Assembly: GCA_039591075.1 (NCBI GenBank)
Contig: JBDHEI010000005.1
Coordinates: 55,990-119,989, forward strand
Length of the DNA stretch: 64,000 bases
Direction: 5' to 3'
DNA from: JAOTVV01 sp039591075
Lineage (GTDB): Bacteria > Gemmatimonadota > Gemmatimonadetes > Gemmatimonadales > GWC2-71-9
A program made the translations under genes and the position numbers. Below, piece after piece: positions 8,728-17,739 of this stretch (positions within the stretch are counted from its first letter, which is position 1; each line of letters starts with the position of its first letter). The notes below the pieces were generated by a model. The model saw nothing but the letters and a program-made list of their open reading frames with translations. It ran no database searches and had not been told where the DNA came from.

Positions 8728-11463
8728 ATGCGTGAGGCAGTCGAACGTCTGAAATCCGCGCTCGGCGCGCGCTACGCGATCGAGCGGGAGCTCGGAGCGG
8801 GCGGTATGGCCACCGTCTTTCTCGCGCACGATGTGAAGCACGAGCGGAAGGTAGCGCTCAAGGTGCTGAAGCCCGAGTTGGCCGCGGTGATCGGGGCGGA
8901 GCGATTTCTGGCGGAGATCAAAGTCACCGCCCATCTGCAGCACCCGAACATCCTGCCACTGTATGACTCGGGCGAGGCGGACACGTTTCTGTACTACGTG
9001 ATGCCGTACGTCGAGGGCGATACGTTGCGCGACAAGCTGGATCGCGAGAAGCAGCTGGCGATCGACGAGGCGATCGAGATTACGCGGTCGGTGGCGGCGG
9101 CGCTCGATTACGCACACCGTCACGGCGTGATCCATCGCGATATCAAGCCCGGTAACATCCTGCTGCACGACGGCCAGGCGCTCGTCGCCGATTTCGGCAT
9201 CGCGCTCGCGGTCTCCCAGGCGGGTGGCTCGCGGCTCACGGAAACGGGGCTCAGCATCGGGACGCCGCACTACATGAGTCCCGAGCAGGCGATGGGGGAT
9301 CGTGAGTTGGACGCCCGCAGTGACGTGTACAGCCTGGGGGCCATGCTGTATGAGATGCTTGCGGGTGACCCGCCGTACACCGGCTCCACGGCCCAGGCGA
9401 TCGTGGCCAAGGTGATCACGGAGAAGGCCCCGCCGGTGACCGCGGCGCGAGACACCGTACCGGGGCACGTGGCCGCGACGATCGCCAAGGCCTTGAACAA
9501 GCTGCCAGCCGATCGGTTTGGCAGTGCGGCCCAATTCGGCGAAGCCCTCGTCAGTCCGGGATTCGCGGCCACCGTCCCGCAGGCGGCGGGCGTGACCGCC
9601 ACGGTGCGCACGCCGTGGATGCGACGCAGTCTCGTCAACTGGCAGGCGGCGCTTGTGCTGATCGCCGCCGTCACTGCGGGCGTCGTGCTGGGATCGCGGC
9701 GGCCGGACGGGCCGGTCGAGGCGGCCGGTCCCATCGCGCGCTTCACGCTCGGGGTTCGGCTTGGCGACATCGATTTCGGACGCGGGCTCGTGTTGTCCCA
9801 GGACGGCAGTCAGCTCATCTACATCGGGGTGGGAGAAGGCGGCGGGTCGCAGCTGTATCGGCGACCGATGGGGGAGGTCGATGCCGAGCCGATATCGGGA
9901 ACAGATGGCAGTCTCGTCATGTCGCCGTTCTTGTCACCCGACGGAGAGCGCTTGGGGTTCTACGCGGATCAGCAGCTCCGGACGGTTCCCGTGCGCGGTG
10001 GGGCACCCAGGACGATCGCCCGAATGTCGCCGACCAGCGGTGGTGGCAGTTGGGGATCGGATGACCAGATCGTGTTCCAGCCGGATTTCGGTGCCGGCCT
10101 CCTAGTGGTCGAGTCCGAGGGTGGTGCACCGCGGCAGCTCACGTCGGTGGATTCCGCGGCCGGCGAACTGGACCATCGCTGGCCACAGATCCTCCCGAAC
10201 GGGAAGTGGGTGGTCTTCACCGTCTGGAGAGGCTCGGTCGTCACGGCTCGGCTGGGCGCCGTCTCGCTCGAGACCGGTGAAGTTCATGAGCTCATTGCCG
10301 GGACCGATGCGAGCTACGTGAGTGCCGGATATCTGGTGTACGCCGGCGCCGAGGGGGCGTTGCGCGCGGTGCCCTTCGATGCCGACAGGGCCCGGGTGCT
10401 GGGATCGCCCATCACTGTCCTCGATTCGGTGCTCGTCGGTGGCGACGGCGCAGCGCAATACACGCTCTCCGGCAACGGGACCCTCGCGTTTCTGAGCTCG
10501 CTCGGCAGCACGGTACCGATCGTCATGGACCGTCGTGGTTCCGCCGTCTCGCTTCCGCTGGGGGGCGGGGATTACCAGGGGCCACGGTACTCGCCTGACG
10601 GCCGATCTTTCGCAGTAGGATACCAGGGCGAGATCTGGATCTACGATTTCGCGCTCGGCACCTTCGGTCCCCTGACGCTCGGCGGGGGGTTTTATCCACT
10701 GTGGACCGGGGACGGGCGACGCATCCTCTTCTCCCGGGCCGAGGGGCCCGACGTGGACATCTACGTGATCCCCTCCGATCGGGGCGCGGAACCCGCCCCG
10801 CTCCTCAAGGCCACCGGACAGCATCGGACCCAGGACCTGAGTCCGGATGGGAAGCATCTGATGGTGCGGGCGAACAGCGTTGCCGCCGCGCCGGAGGCAG
10901 CGACGGCGACAGCGACCGCCGGCACGCAGTCTGGTGCCACGACCCGGTTGGGGTTGGCCGGCGGGCAGTACGATCTCTGGGCCCTTTCCCTCGATAGCGC
11001 TGCCCATCTCGAGCCGTGGCTCACAACCGAGTTCCTGGAGCGCTCGCCCACGTTCTCACCGAATGGACGGTGGGTCGCGTTCTCGTCGGACGAGTCGGGG
11101 CGAGACGAGGTGTACGTCCGCCCCTTCCCCGGTCCCGGTGGTCGCATTCAGGTGTCCACGGAGGGGGGAACGGAGCCCGCGTGGGCGCCCGACGGGTCGG
11201 AGCTGTTCTATCGAGCCGGCGATCGGTTCGAGGTTGTATCGGTCGAGACCGGAGCGTCGTTCCGGGTCGTGAGCCGCCCCCACACCCTCTTCGAAGGGCG
11301 CTACTACGCGTATCCGTGGCAGCGGCAGTACGACATCCATCCCAACGGCCAGAAGCTTCTGCTATTCCGGTACGAGGAGGAGGAAACCGAGCTAACCGTG
11401 GTCGTGAATTGGATCGCCGGCGAGCTGAACCGGCTCCGGAACGCTGAGTCCAGTGAGCCATGA
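8728..11463 (+). CDS. Ser/Thr protein kinase with TM segment and TolB/PD40-like beta-propeller (kinase 1)
   Basis: Membrane kinase of 911 aa with a cytoplasmic N-terminal PknB-type domain: glycine loop GAGGMATV (23-30), K45, HRDIKPGN with D138, DFG at 155-157, TPHYMSPEQ. A TM helix near 305-325 is followed by about 580 residues of WD40/TolB-like repeats (SPDGERLGFYAD, SPDGRSFAVGYQ, SPNGRWVAFSSDES), a likely periplasmic sensor. ATG 8728 is chosen because it aligns exactly with the start of kinase 2 (ERLKSAL at the same position); GTG 8704 is in frame. The next genes are PP2C (27 bp away) and DinB, giving a kinase-phosphatase unit. Confidence 0.88.
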   Translation: MREAVERLKSALGARYAIERELGAGGMATVFLAHDVKHERKVALKVLKPELAAVIGAERFLAEIKVTAHLQHPNILPLYDSGEADTFLYYVMPYVEGDTLRDKLDREKQLAIDEAIEITRSVAAALDYAHRHGVIHRDIKPGNILLHDGQALVADFGIALAVSQAGGSRLTETGLSIGTPHYMSPEQAMGDRELDARSDVYSLGAMLYEMLAGDPPYTGSTAQAIVAKVITEKAPPVTAARDTVPGHVAATIAKALNKLPADRFGSAAQFGEALVSPGFAATVPQAAGVTATVRTPWMRRSLVNWQAALVLIAAVTAGVVLGSRRPDGPVEAAGPIARFTLGVRLGDIDFGRGLVLSQDGSQLIYIGVGEGGGSQLYRRPMGEVDAEPISGTDGSLVMSPFLSPDGERLGFYADQQLRTVPVRGGAPRTIARMSPTSGGGSWGSDDQIVFQPDFGAGLLVVESEGGAPRQLTSVDSAAGELDHRWPQILPNGKWVVFTVWRGSVVTARLGAVSLETGEVHELIAGTDASYVSAGYLVYAGAEGALRAVPFDADRARVLGSPITVLDSVLVGGDGAAQYTLSGNGTLAFLSSLGSTVPIVMDRRGSAVSLPLGGGDYQGPRYSPDGRSFAVGYQGEIWIYDFALGTFGPLTLGGGFYPLWTGDGRRILFSRAEGPDVDIYVIPSDRGAEPAPLLKATGQHRTQDLSPDGKHLMVRANSVAAAPEAATATATAGTQSGATTRLGLAGGQYDLWALSLDSAAHLEPWLTTEFLERSPTFSPNGRWVAFSSDESGRDEVYVRPFPGPGGRIQVSTEGGTEPAWAPDGSELFYRAGDRFEVVSVETGASFRVVSRPHTLFEGRYYAYPWQRQYDIHPNGQKLLLFRYEEEETELTVVVNWIAGELNRLRNAESSEP

Positions 11464-11490
11464 ATCGGACCGGAATTGGAGAGCTGACCA

Positions 11491-12354
11491 CTGAAGGGAC
11501 CTGAGAAGCCCCGTCACACCGACATCGACGACTGGGGTCTGACGCACCCCGGTTTGGTCCGCAAGGACAACCAGGATCACTACTTTCTGGGGTCGTTGTC
11601 CCGTGGGGTGGTGGTCGACCGCACGAGCCTCTCGACGGACGTGCACGCGGTGGTCCAGCCGGAGCGTCTGGCCTCCTTTGCGATGGTGGCTGATGGGGTC
11701 GGGGGCGGTGGCGGGGGCGAGGAAGCCGCCCGCCTGGCGGTGCAGGGGGTCGTGCAGCAGGTCGCCCAGGGATTTCACGACGCGTACGCGTCCGAGGCCT
11801 CTCATCCGGAGGCGTTCCCTCGGCTGCTCGAGGATGCGGCCCTGGCGTGTCACGAGCGGTTGCAGGCGCGGGCGAAGGAGCAAACGGATCACAAGCGGTT
11901 CGCCACCACGATGACGCTGTTCCTCGGACTGTGGCCCCACGCCTATCTGCTCCAAGTGGGCGACAGTCGCTGCTACCTGTTTCGTGACGGCACGCTCACG
12001 CAGATCTCGCGCGACCAGACGATGGCGCAGGACCTCATCGACCAGGGGGCGCTGACGCAGACCAAGGCGCATCGAACCAGGTGGGCGCACGTCCTCTCGA
12101 GCGCGATCGGCGGTCAGCAAGCCGCGCCCGTAGTCACCAGACTGGTTCGCAGTTGGGGGTCGGTTGTGTTGTTGTGCAGTGACGGGCTCACCAAGCACGT
12201 GCCGGACGAGCGCATCGTGGAGCGGTTGGCATCGATGACGAGCGCCAAACAGGCCTGCGAGGATCTGCTGCAGGATGCCTTGGACGGCGGCGGGACCGAC
12301 AATATCACGATGGTCGTGGGGCGGACGGTGAAGCCGGGTGGTAAGTCGGTATGA
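11491..12354 (+). CDS. PP2C-type Ser/Thr phosphatase, probable CTG start
   Basis: Metal-dependent phosphatase, about 287 aa, probably reversing phosphorylation by the adjacent kinase. Motifs: DWGLTHPGLVRKDNQD (strand 1 and substrate Arg), MVADGVGGGGGGEEAA (metal Asp), TTMTLFLG, VGDSRCYL, CSDGLTKHV and GGTDNITMVV. An in-frame stop ends at 11487 and no ATG or GTG precedes the first motif. The only upstream candidates are CTG 11491, preceded by GGAGAG at a 7-base gap, CTG 11539 and TTG 11554. Starting at TTG 11554 would cut away the first conserved strand, so CTG 11491 is preferred. Confidence 0.8.
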   Translation: MKGPEKPRHTDIDDWGLTHPGLVRKDNQDHYFLGSLSRGVVVDRTSLSTDVHAVVQPERLASFAMVADGVGGGGGGEEAARLAVQGVVQQVAQGFHDAYASEASHPEAFPRLLEDAALACHERLQARAKEQTDHKRFATTMTLFLGLWPHAYLLQVGDSRCYLFRDGTLTQISRDQTMAQDLIDQGALTQTKAHRTRWAHVLSSAIGGQQAAPVVTRLVRSWGSVVLLCSDGLTKHVPDERIVERLASMTSAKQACEDLLQDALDGGGTDNITMVVGRTVKPGGKSV

Positions 12355-12386
12355 CGGTGGCAACCTGACGAGCAGGGAGGAATGTG

Positions 12387-12932
12387 ATGGTCAACGCACA
12401 CCGAAGGCTAAGCTGGTGGCTCGTGCTGCTAGCCCTGGCGGTCGCGGCCCCAGACGCGCGCGCCCAGAGTGCACCGACTGACTACCGCAACGAGTTCGTC
12501 GCGCACTTCGGTCGCTCGAGCATGAAGATGACACAGCTCTCGGCAGCGGTGCCCCAGAGCGTCTACACGTGGAGCCCAGGCGAGGGCGTGATGTCCATCG
12601 CGCGGGTGTACATGCACATAGCGCGCTACAACTACCTGTACCTCGACGGCTCGCTCGGTATCGAGGCGCCGGACGGCGTGAACTGGCAGGATTTCGAATC
12701 CGTCACCGACAAGGAGACAATCGTCGCAGCGCTGCGTGCCTCGATCGAGCATGTGCGTACTGCGGTGGGCGCCATGACCGAGGGCGACCTCACCCGGACG
12801 ACGACGCTGTACGGTCGGGAGGTTCCCGGCTGGGCGGTGCTGTTCCAGCTGCTGTCGCACATGAACGAGCACGTGGGTCAGTCGATCGCGTACGCGCGGA
12901 TGAATGACATCGTGCCGCCATGGTCGAGATGA
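12387..12932 (+). CDS. Exported DinB-like four-helix protein
   Basis: 181 aa with a signal peptide (LVLLALAVAAPDARAQ). The remainder fits the DinB/YfiT fold: candidate metal His in YMHIARYNYL and LLSHMNEHVGQSI, with an Asp/Glu-rich central helix. Such proteins are often thiol transferases or damage-inducible hydrolases, but the role of an exported one is unknown. GGGAGG lies 6 bases before the ATG at 12387; an in-frame GTG directly precedes it. Lies 32 bp after the PP2C gene, so probably in the kinase 1 operon. Confidence 0.75.
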   Translation: MVNAHRRLSWWLVLLALAVAAPDARAQSAPTDYRNEFVAHFGRSSMKMTQLSAAVPQSVYTWSPGEGVMSIARVYMHIARYNYLYLDGSLGIEAPDGVNWQDFESVTDKETIVAALRASIEHVRTAVGAMTEGDLTRTTTLYGREVPGWAVLFQLLSHMNEHVGQSIAYARMNDIVPPWSR

Positions 12933-13017
12933 GCACGGCCATAGTTTCTGTCGGGATTGAGAGAACCACTGGCTACTTGGCAAACCCACCGGCACACGAT
13001 CGATCGAGCACGCCGTT

Positions 13018-13045
13018 CGGCTCCCCTGCGGCCCGAGTGGAGCCG
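13018..13045. terminator. Inverted repeat between DinB-like and TPR genes
   Basis: CGGCTCC - 14 bases - GGAGCCG. It lies 24 bases before the TPR gene start, so it could be a weak terminator of the preceding operon or a leader hairpin. No U tract. Confidence 0.3.
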
Positions 13046-13068
13046 GTCGTGGGCGAAAGGATGACCCC

Positions 13069-14601
13069 ATGAGACCGCGCCTCCCGCTCATTGCCGTCAT
13101 GGCCATCGCGCTCAGCTGCCCGCTCAGCGCGCAGGAACCGCGACTCGGCCAAGTCGAGTTCCCAACCTCCGGTGCACCGGCGGCGCAGCCGCACTTCGTG
13201 CGGGGTGTCCTGTTCCTCCACAGCTTCGAATTCGCTGCCGCCTCGGCAGCGTTCCGCCAGGCACAAATCGTGGATCCCGACTTCGCGCTCGCGTACTGGG
13301 GAGAGGCCATGACGTACAACCATCCGCTCTGGGGGGAGTGGGACGATGCGGCGGCCCGCGCCGTGTTGGCGCGTCTCGGCCCCACGCCCGAAGCACGCCG
13401 AGTGAAGGCTGCCACTGAACGTGAGCGAATGTACCTTGACGCCGTGGAGACACTCTGGCGCGCAGGCCCCAAGCCGGATCGTGACACGGCCTACTCGGTC
13501 GCGATGGGGGACCTGGTGCGGGCCTTCCCGGACGATGCTGATGCGCGGGCGTTCCACGCACTGTCGCTCATGGGGTTGAGCGGGACGGTCCGGGTCGTGC
13601 CGACGTACGTGCGGGCGGGCGCGATCGCGTTGGAGATCCTGCAGGAGCACCCCGCACACCCTGGTGCTGCACACTACGTGATCCACGCCTTCGACGACCC
13701 GGTGCACGCCCCCATCGCCCTCCCGGCTGCCCGGGCGTACTCCGGGATCGCCCCCGACGCCGCCCACGCACAGCACATGACCACGCACATCTTCGTGGCC
13801 ATGGGCATGTGGGACGACGTGGTGTCCCAGAATATCGTCGCCGCTGAGATCACATGGTGGGGACCCGGCCACTACACCTCGTGGCTGACATACGGACTCG
13901 TGCAACAGGGACGTTTCGCTGAGGCCGAACGACGTCTCGTGCAGGCCCGTGAGCTGCTGGCAACTCGTGACCGGCGGGGAGCGCGTTCCTACCTGACCAC
14001 CATGCGCGCCCACCACGTGGTGAACACCGAGCGATGGGACGACGCCATGCTCGCCTGGGATCTGGATCTGGCCGGCACGGGGCCCGTGGCGCGGGGAATG
14101 GACGCCTTTGCGCTGGGGTACGCCGCGGTAAAGCGCGGTGACCGCTCTGGAGTCGACCCCCAACTCGCACGTCTCGCGCGGCTCGTTCGCGAGTATCAGA
14201 ATGAGATGAAGCTGCGGGTGCTCGAGATCGAGCTGCGGGCGGCTATTCTCTACGCTGAGGGTCAGAGGGAGAAGGCCGTGGCGTTGCTGCGAGAGGCAAC
14301 GGTCGTCGAAGACGGGCTCCCAATGGAATTTGGCCCGCCCGACATAGTCAAGCCGTCACACGAGCTGCTGGGCGAGATGCTGCTTGGCGCAGGGCGGTAC
14401 GCCGAGGCACAGCGGGCGTTTGCGCGGGCGCTGGAGCTGGCGCCCAAGCGGGCCCGGTCGGTCATCGGTTTGGCGCACGCGGCGGCAGCGGCCGGTGACC
14501 CGAAAACGGCAGATCGTACCCGGACGACCCTCGCAGAGATCTGGCACTCGGCCGACCCGGGACTCGATGGGCGGGATGGCGGTAAGGCGGCAAGACGGTA
14601 G
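13069..14601 (+). CDS. Secreted tetratricopeptide-repeat protein
   Basis: 510 aa with a signal peptide (LIAVMAIALSCPLSAQ). Repeated helix pairs follow throughout (for example FAAASAAFRQAQIVDPDFAL, about residues 54-73). The segment HPGAAHYVIHAFDDP and the paired HMTTHIF are characteristic of a widespread TPR family of unknown role with several His residues that might bind metal. C-terminal TPRs end in ALELAPKRARSVIGLAHA. GAAAGGA precedes the ATG. Only 9 bp separate its stop from kinase 2, so the two are likely co-transcribed; it could be the extracytoplasmic partner or substrate of that kinase, which is an inference. Confidence 0.8.
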   Translation: MRPRLPLIAVMAIALSCPLSAQEPRLGQVEFPTSGAPAAQPHFVRGVLFLHSFEFAAASAAFRQAQIVDPDFALAYWGEAMTYNHPLWGEWDDAAARAVLARLGPTPEARRVKAATERERMYLDAVETLWRAGPKPDRDTAYSVAMGDLVRAFPDDADARAFHALSLMGLSGTVRVVPTYVRAGAIALEILQEHPAHPGAAHYVIHAFDDPVHAPIALPAARAYSGIAPDAAHAQHMTTHIFVAMGMWDDVVSQNIVAAEITWWGPGHYTSWLTYGLVQQGRFAEAERRLVQARELLATRDRRGARSYLTTMRAHHVVNTERWDDAMLAWDLDLAGTGPVARGMDAFALGYAAVKRGDRSGVDPQLARLARLVREYQNEMKLRVLEIELRAAILYAEGQREKAVALLREATVVEDGLPMEFGPPDIVKPSHELLGEMLLGAGRYAEAQRAFARALELAPKRARSVIGLAHAAAAAGDPKTADRTRTTLAEIWHSADPGLDGRDGGKAARR

Positions 14602-14605
14602 GTGG
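14566..14605 (+). repeat. G-rich GGCGGTAAG-type repeat, left copy, and 12-mer copy 2
   Basis: The end of the TPR gene holds GATGGGCGG, then GGCGGTAAGGCGG, then AAGACGGTAGGTGG. A related sequence (GATGGGCGGTAAGACGGTA) occurs inverted at 17709-17730, so the pair flanks kinase 2. GACGGTAGGTGG (14594-14605) is an exact copy of 8696-8707. Confidence 0.4.
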
Positions 14606-14610
14606 TTGCG

Positions 14611-17577
14611 ATGGTTGATCCATTCGAGCGGCTGAAATCCGCGCTCGCGGGTCGCTACACCATCGAGCGCGAAATCGGTGCCGGTGGAATGGCAACGGTG
14701 TACCTCGCGCACGATGTCAAGCACAACCGCAACGTGGCGCTCAAGGTCTTGAAGCCTGATCTCGCCGCGGTCGTGGGTGCGGAACGGTTCCTTCGGGAGA
14801 TCGAGGTCACGGCGAACCTCCAGCACCCGCACATCCTCCCGCTCTTCGAGTCGGGCGAAGCCGACGGTTTTCTGTTCTACGTCATGCCCTACGTGGAAGG
14901 GGATTCGCTTCGCGGCCGACTGGAACGAGAGGGCGCGCTCCCCATTGCCGAAGCGACGCGACTGATTCGCGAAGTCGCCGATGCACTGGCTTACGCCCAC
15001 TCACGCGGCGTGGTGCACCGCGACATCAAGCCGGACAACGTGATGGTCTCGGGTCGGCACGCGACCGTGACCGATTTCGGTGTGGCCCGAGCGGTGAGCG
15101 AGGCGGCAGGAGCTGCAGCGCTCACCACGGTCGGGATGGCTGTCGGCACGCCGGCCTACATGTCCCCGGAACAGGCCGCCGCCGATCCCGACATCGACCA
15201 CCGAGCCGATATCTACGCGTTTGGCGTGCTCGCCTATGAGTTGTTGACCGGTGCGCCGCCGTTTGCGGATCGCAAGCTGCAGAACGTCCTGGCGGCGCAT
15301 CTCTTTGAACAGCCCAAGCCTCTTCGCGACATCCGGCCAGACGTTGGGCGAGGTCTCTCAGATGTCGTGATGCGGTGCCTGAGTAAGAAGCCGGATGACC
15401 GGTGGGCGAGCGCCGACGAGATCGTGCACGAGTTGGAAGCATCGACGACACCCGGGACTGGGACCACGGCAGTGCGTGGCATAGAGCGGAGTCGAACACG
15501 CCTCGGTATCGCGGCACTTGTGACGATTGCGCTCGTCGCCGTGATCGGCTTTGCCGTCTTCGGCCGAGGCGGAGGGTCGGACCCCACGCTCTCGTCGACC
15601 TCGGTCGCGGTCTTTCCGTTCACCGTCCAGGGTAGCGCGGACGTCCGGTACTTGGGCGAGGGGATGGTGAATCTCCTCGCCACCAGTATGGACGGCGCAG
15701 GTGAGCTCCGCAGTGTGGACCCGCGGGCGGTGATGGCACGCGTGCGTCAGGAAGCGCCCGACCGGGTCACACCCCGGGAGGCCGCACGGCTGGCGCGGGG
15801 GTTAGGGGCCGGTCTGTACGTGTTGGGCGACATCCTACAGGCTGGGGAGGGCATTCGCATCGACGCCGCCCTCTATGATCAGCGCACGGGCGCCGAGCCG
15901 ATCAGTGCCGGCGCCGTCGACGGGGATCCCGACGACATTCTCGCGATGGTGGATCAGATTGCTACGCAGCTCCTCGCGTCCGGCGGCGGCCGAGCGTCGC
16001 GCGTCACGCAGGTCGCCGCGGTGACGAGTGCGTCGTTGCCGGCCCTCAAGGCGTATCTCGAGGGCGAAACACAGTTTCGTGCCGGGCGCTTCAATGCTGC
16101 GGTCGAGGCGTTCCAGGTTGCAGTGGCGGCGGACAGCCAGTTTGCCCTCGCCCTGTACCGTCTGAGCATCGCCGCCGAATGGGCGCTGCGCCCCGACCTG
16201 GCCAGCGTCGCGGCCGAGGGGGCGGTTCGGCACGCTGACCGGCTCTCCGACCACGATCGGCGGATCCTCGAAGCGTTGCTCGCGAATCGGCGTGCCGACC
16301 ATCAGACGGCGGAGCGTATGTTCCGCGCCGTTGTTGAGATTTGGCCCCAGGACGTCGAGGCCTGGATCCAGTTGGCCGAAGTCCAATTCCACTACGGTCC
16401 TGTGGACGGGCGTCCGATCAGTGAGTCACGGGAAGGGTTCGAGCGCGTCTTGACCTTCGAGCCCGACAATGCCGTCTCGCTGATGCACTTGCAGCGGATT
16501 GCGGCCCGCGCCGGCGATGTGAAGGCTGTCGACTCGCTCGGGCAGCGTGTCCTCCAACTCAATCCCGAGGGCGATAGGGCGCTCGAAGTCGGAGCCTATC
16601 ATGCCGTCTTTGCGGAGGACTCATCGGCGCTGCTCGACTTTCGGGCGGCGCTCGTCCGTGCCCCGGAGATCTACGTGCCGGAAGCCACCTACGGGATCTC
16701 CACATGGACGGACCGGTTCGGCGCTCTGCAGCTCCTGTTTGCGACCGAGACGCTGCCCTCGCGGTCTCCCGAGCTCCGCGCGTTGGGGCACATCCACCTC
16801 GCTTACCTGAATGCGATCCAAGGCCGGTGGTCAGCGACTCGGAACCAGCTCGACGCCGCCGAACGACTCAACCAGGCGCTCGGGCTCTCGCATCGCGCGT
16901 TGCTCACCCTCCAGCCGTTCACCCCGGCATCCCGCGCCGAGGTCGAGTCGTTGCGGCGGTCGCTGCGCGACTGGGATGCAACGCAGGCTCGGCCGAGTTC
17001 GATCCCGATCGTTCACTTCAACGTCCACGACGGGTTGTACCCGGGGCTGCGGCGCTACTTGCTGGGTCTCACCGAAGTGCAGCTCGGGAATCTGCCAGCT
17101 GCGAGCGCGTTGGCGGCGCAGCTCGACCGCACAACGGGTGACAGGGCCAGTGATCACCTCCATCGCGCCTATGGTCGGAGCATCCGGGCAGCGGTGGCAG
17201 AGGCCGGCGGTGATCGAGCGCTTGCCATCCAGTTGCTGGGTGATGGAGGCCTAACGGTGAACTACGAGTTGGCGTTGTTTTCGCCCTTCACATCGCTGGC
17301 GGCGGAGCGGTATCGTCGGGCCGTTCTCCTCGACACCATGGGGCGGGGCGAAGAAGCCGCTGTGGCGTACCGCTCGTTCGAGGAGTTCAGTTTCGTGGAC
17401 CGCGTGTTTGCTGGCCCCGCGGCCCTTCGCTCGGCCCGCCTTGCCGAACGCGAGGGCCGCCCCGCCGACGCGCGGCGGCATTACGAACGGTCTTTATTCC
17501 TGTGGTCGGAAGCGGACGAGGAGTTCCAGCCCATGATCGACGAGGCTCGGGCAGGATTGCAGCGGGTGGGAGGGTGA
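14611..17577 (+). CDS. Ser/Thr protein kinase with TM segment and TPR-rich tail (kinase 2)
   Basis: 988 aa. Kinase domain: GAGGMATV (23-30), K45, HRDIKPDN with D138, TDFGVARAV, GTPAYMSPEQ. A TM helix (IAALVTIALVAVIGFAVF, about 298-315) leads to a FlgO/TolB-like alpha-beta domain (SVAVFPFTVQG to ARGLGAGLYVLGDI) and then about 550 residues of TPR helices (LKAYLEGETQFRAGRFNAA onward). The catalytic half is very similar to kinase 1 while the tail is unrelated, as in the adenylate-cyclase-like TolB-TPR sensors. ATG 14611 has GGTAGGTGG upstream; GTG 14602 is in frame. Downstream convergent region contains a 20-bp palindrome. Confidence 0.88.
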   Translation: MVDPFERLKSALAGRYTIEREIGAGGMATVYLAHDVKHNRNVALKVLKPDLAAVVGAERFLREIEVTANLQHPHILPLFESGEADGFLFYVMPYVEGDSLRGRLEREGALPIAEATRLIREVADALAYAHSRGVVHRDIKPDNVMVSGRHATVTDFGVARAVSEAAGAAALTTVGMAVGTPAYMSPEQAAADPDIDHRADIYAFGVLAYELLTGAPPFADRKLQNVLAAHLFEQPKPLRDIRPDVGRGLSDVVMRCLSKKPDDRWASADEIVHELEASTTPGTGTTAVRGIERSRTRLGIAALVTIALVAVIGFAVFGRGGGSDPTLSSTSVAVFPFTVQGSADVRYLGEGMVNLLATSMDGAGELRSVDPRAVMARVRQEAPDRVTPREAARLARGLGAGLYVLGDILQAGEGIRIDAALYDQRTGAEPISAGAVDGDPDDILAMVDQIATQLLASGGGRASRVTQVAAVTSASLPALKAYLEGETQFRAGRFNAAVEAFQVAVAADSQFALALYRLSIAAEWALRPDLASVAAEGAVRHADRLSDHDRRILEALLANRRADHQTAERMFRAVVEIWPQDVEAWIQLAEVQFHYGPVDGRPISESREGFERVLTFEPDNAVSLMHLQRIAARAGDVKAVDSLGQRVLQLNPEGDRALEVGAYHAVFAEDSSALLDFRAALVRAPEIYVPEATYGISTWTDRFGALQLLFATETLPSRSPELRALGHIHLAYLNAIQGRWSATRNQLDAAERLNQALGLSHRALLTLQPFTPASRAEVESLRRSLRDWDATQARPSSIPIVHFNVHDGLYPGLRRYLLGLTEVQLGNLPAASALAAQLDRTTGDRASDHLHRAYGRSIRAAVAEAGGDRALAIQLLGDGGLTVNYELALFSPFTSLAAERYRRAVLLDTMGRGEEAAVAYRSFEEFSFVDRVFAGPAALRSARLAEREGRPADARRHYERSLFLWSEADEEFQPMIDEARAGLQRVGG

Positions 17578-17616
17578 GGGGTACGAGCTTCGAGACTCGG
17601 AATGGCGACGTGGGTT

Positions 17617-17636
17617 AGTTGCCAGATCTGGCAACT
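17617..17636. promoter_or_regulatory. 20-bp perfect palindrome between convergent genes
   Basis: AGTTGCCAGATCTGGCAACT is perfectly self-complementary with no spacer. The core GCCAGATCT recurs 14 bases downstream (CTCGCCAGATCTCACG). A gapless palindrome is more typical of a dimeric protein site than of a terminator, although as RNA it could fold with a 4-base loop. It lies 40 bases after the kinase 2 stop. Confidence 0.45.
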
Positions 17637-17708
17637 GATGACTTCCTCGCCAGATCTCACGTCCCTCAACCCGATCGGCTCGCGCGCCTCCTCACCGCCA
17701 TGAGCGCC

Positions 17709-17730
17709 GTACCGTCTTACCGCCCATCCG
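17709..17730 (-). repeat. G-rich GGCGGTAAG-type repeat, right (inverted) copy
   Basis: On the minus strand this reads CGGATGGGCGGTAAGACGGT followed by AC, a near match to the copy at 14566-14600. The two copies flank kinase 2 in opposite orientation. Confidence 0.4.
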
Positions 17731-17739
17731 GCGTGCCGT

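Noticed and set aside
8176..9534. Minus-strand ORF of 452 codons opposite kinase 1 and the MBL gene
   Set aside because: It covers two plus-strand genes with intact catalytic motifs; its own translation is low in hydrophobic residues and has no domain.
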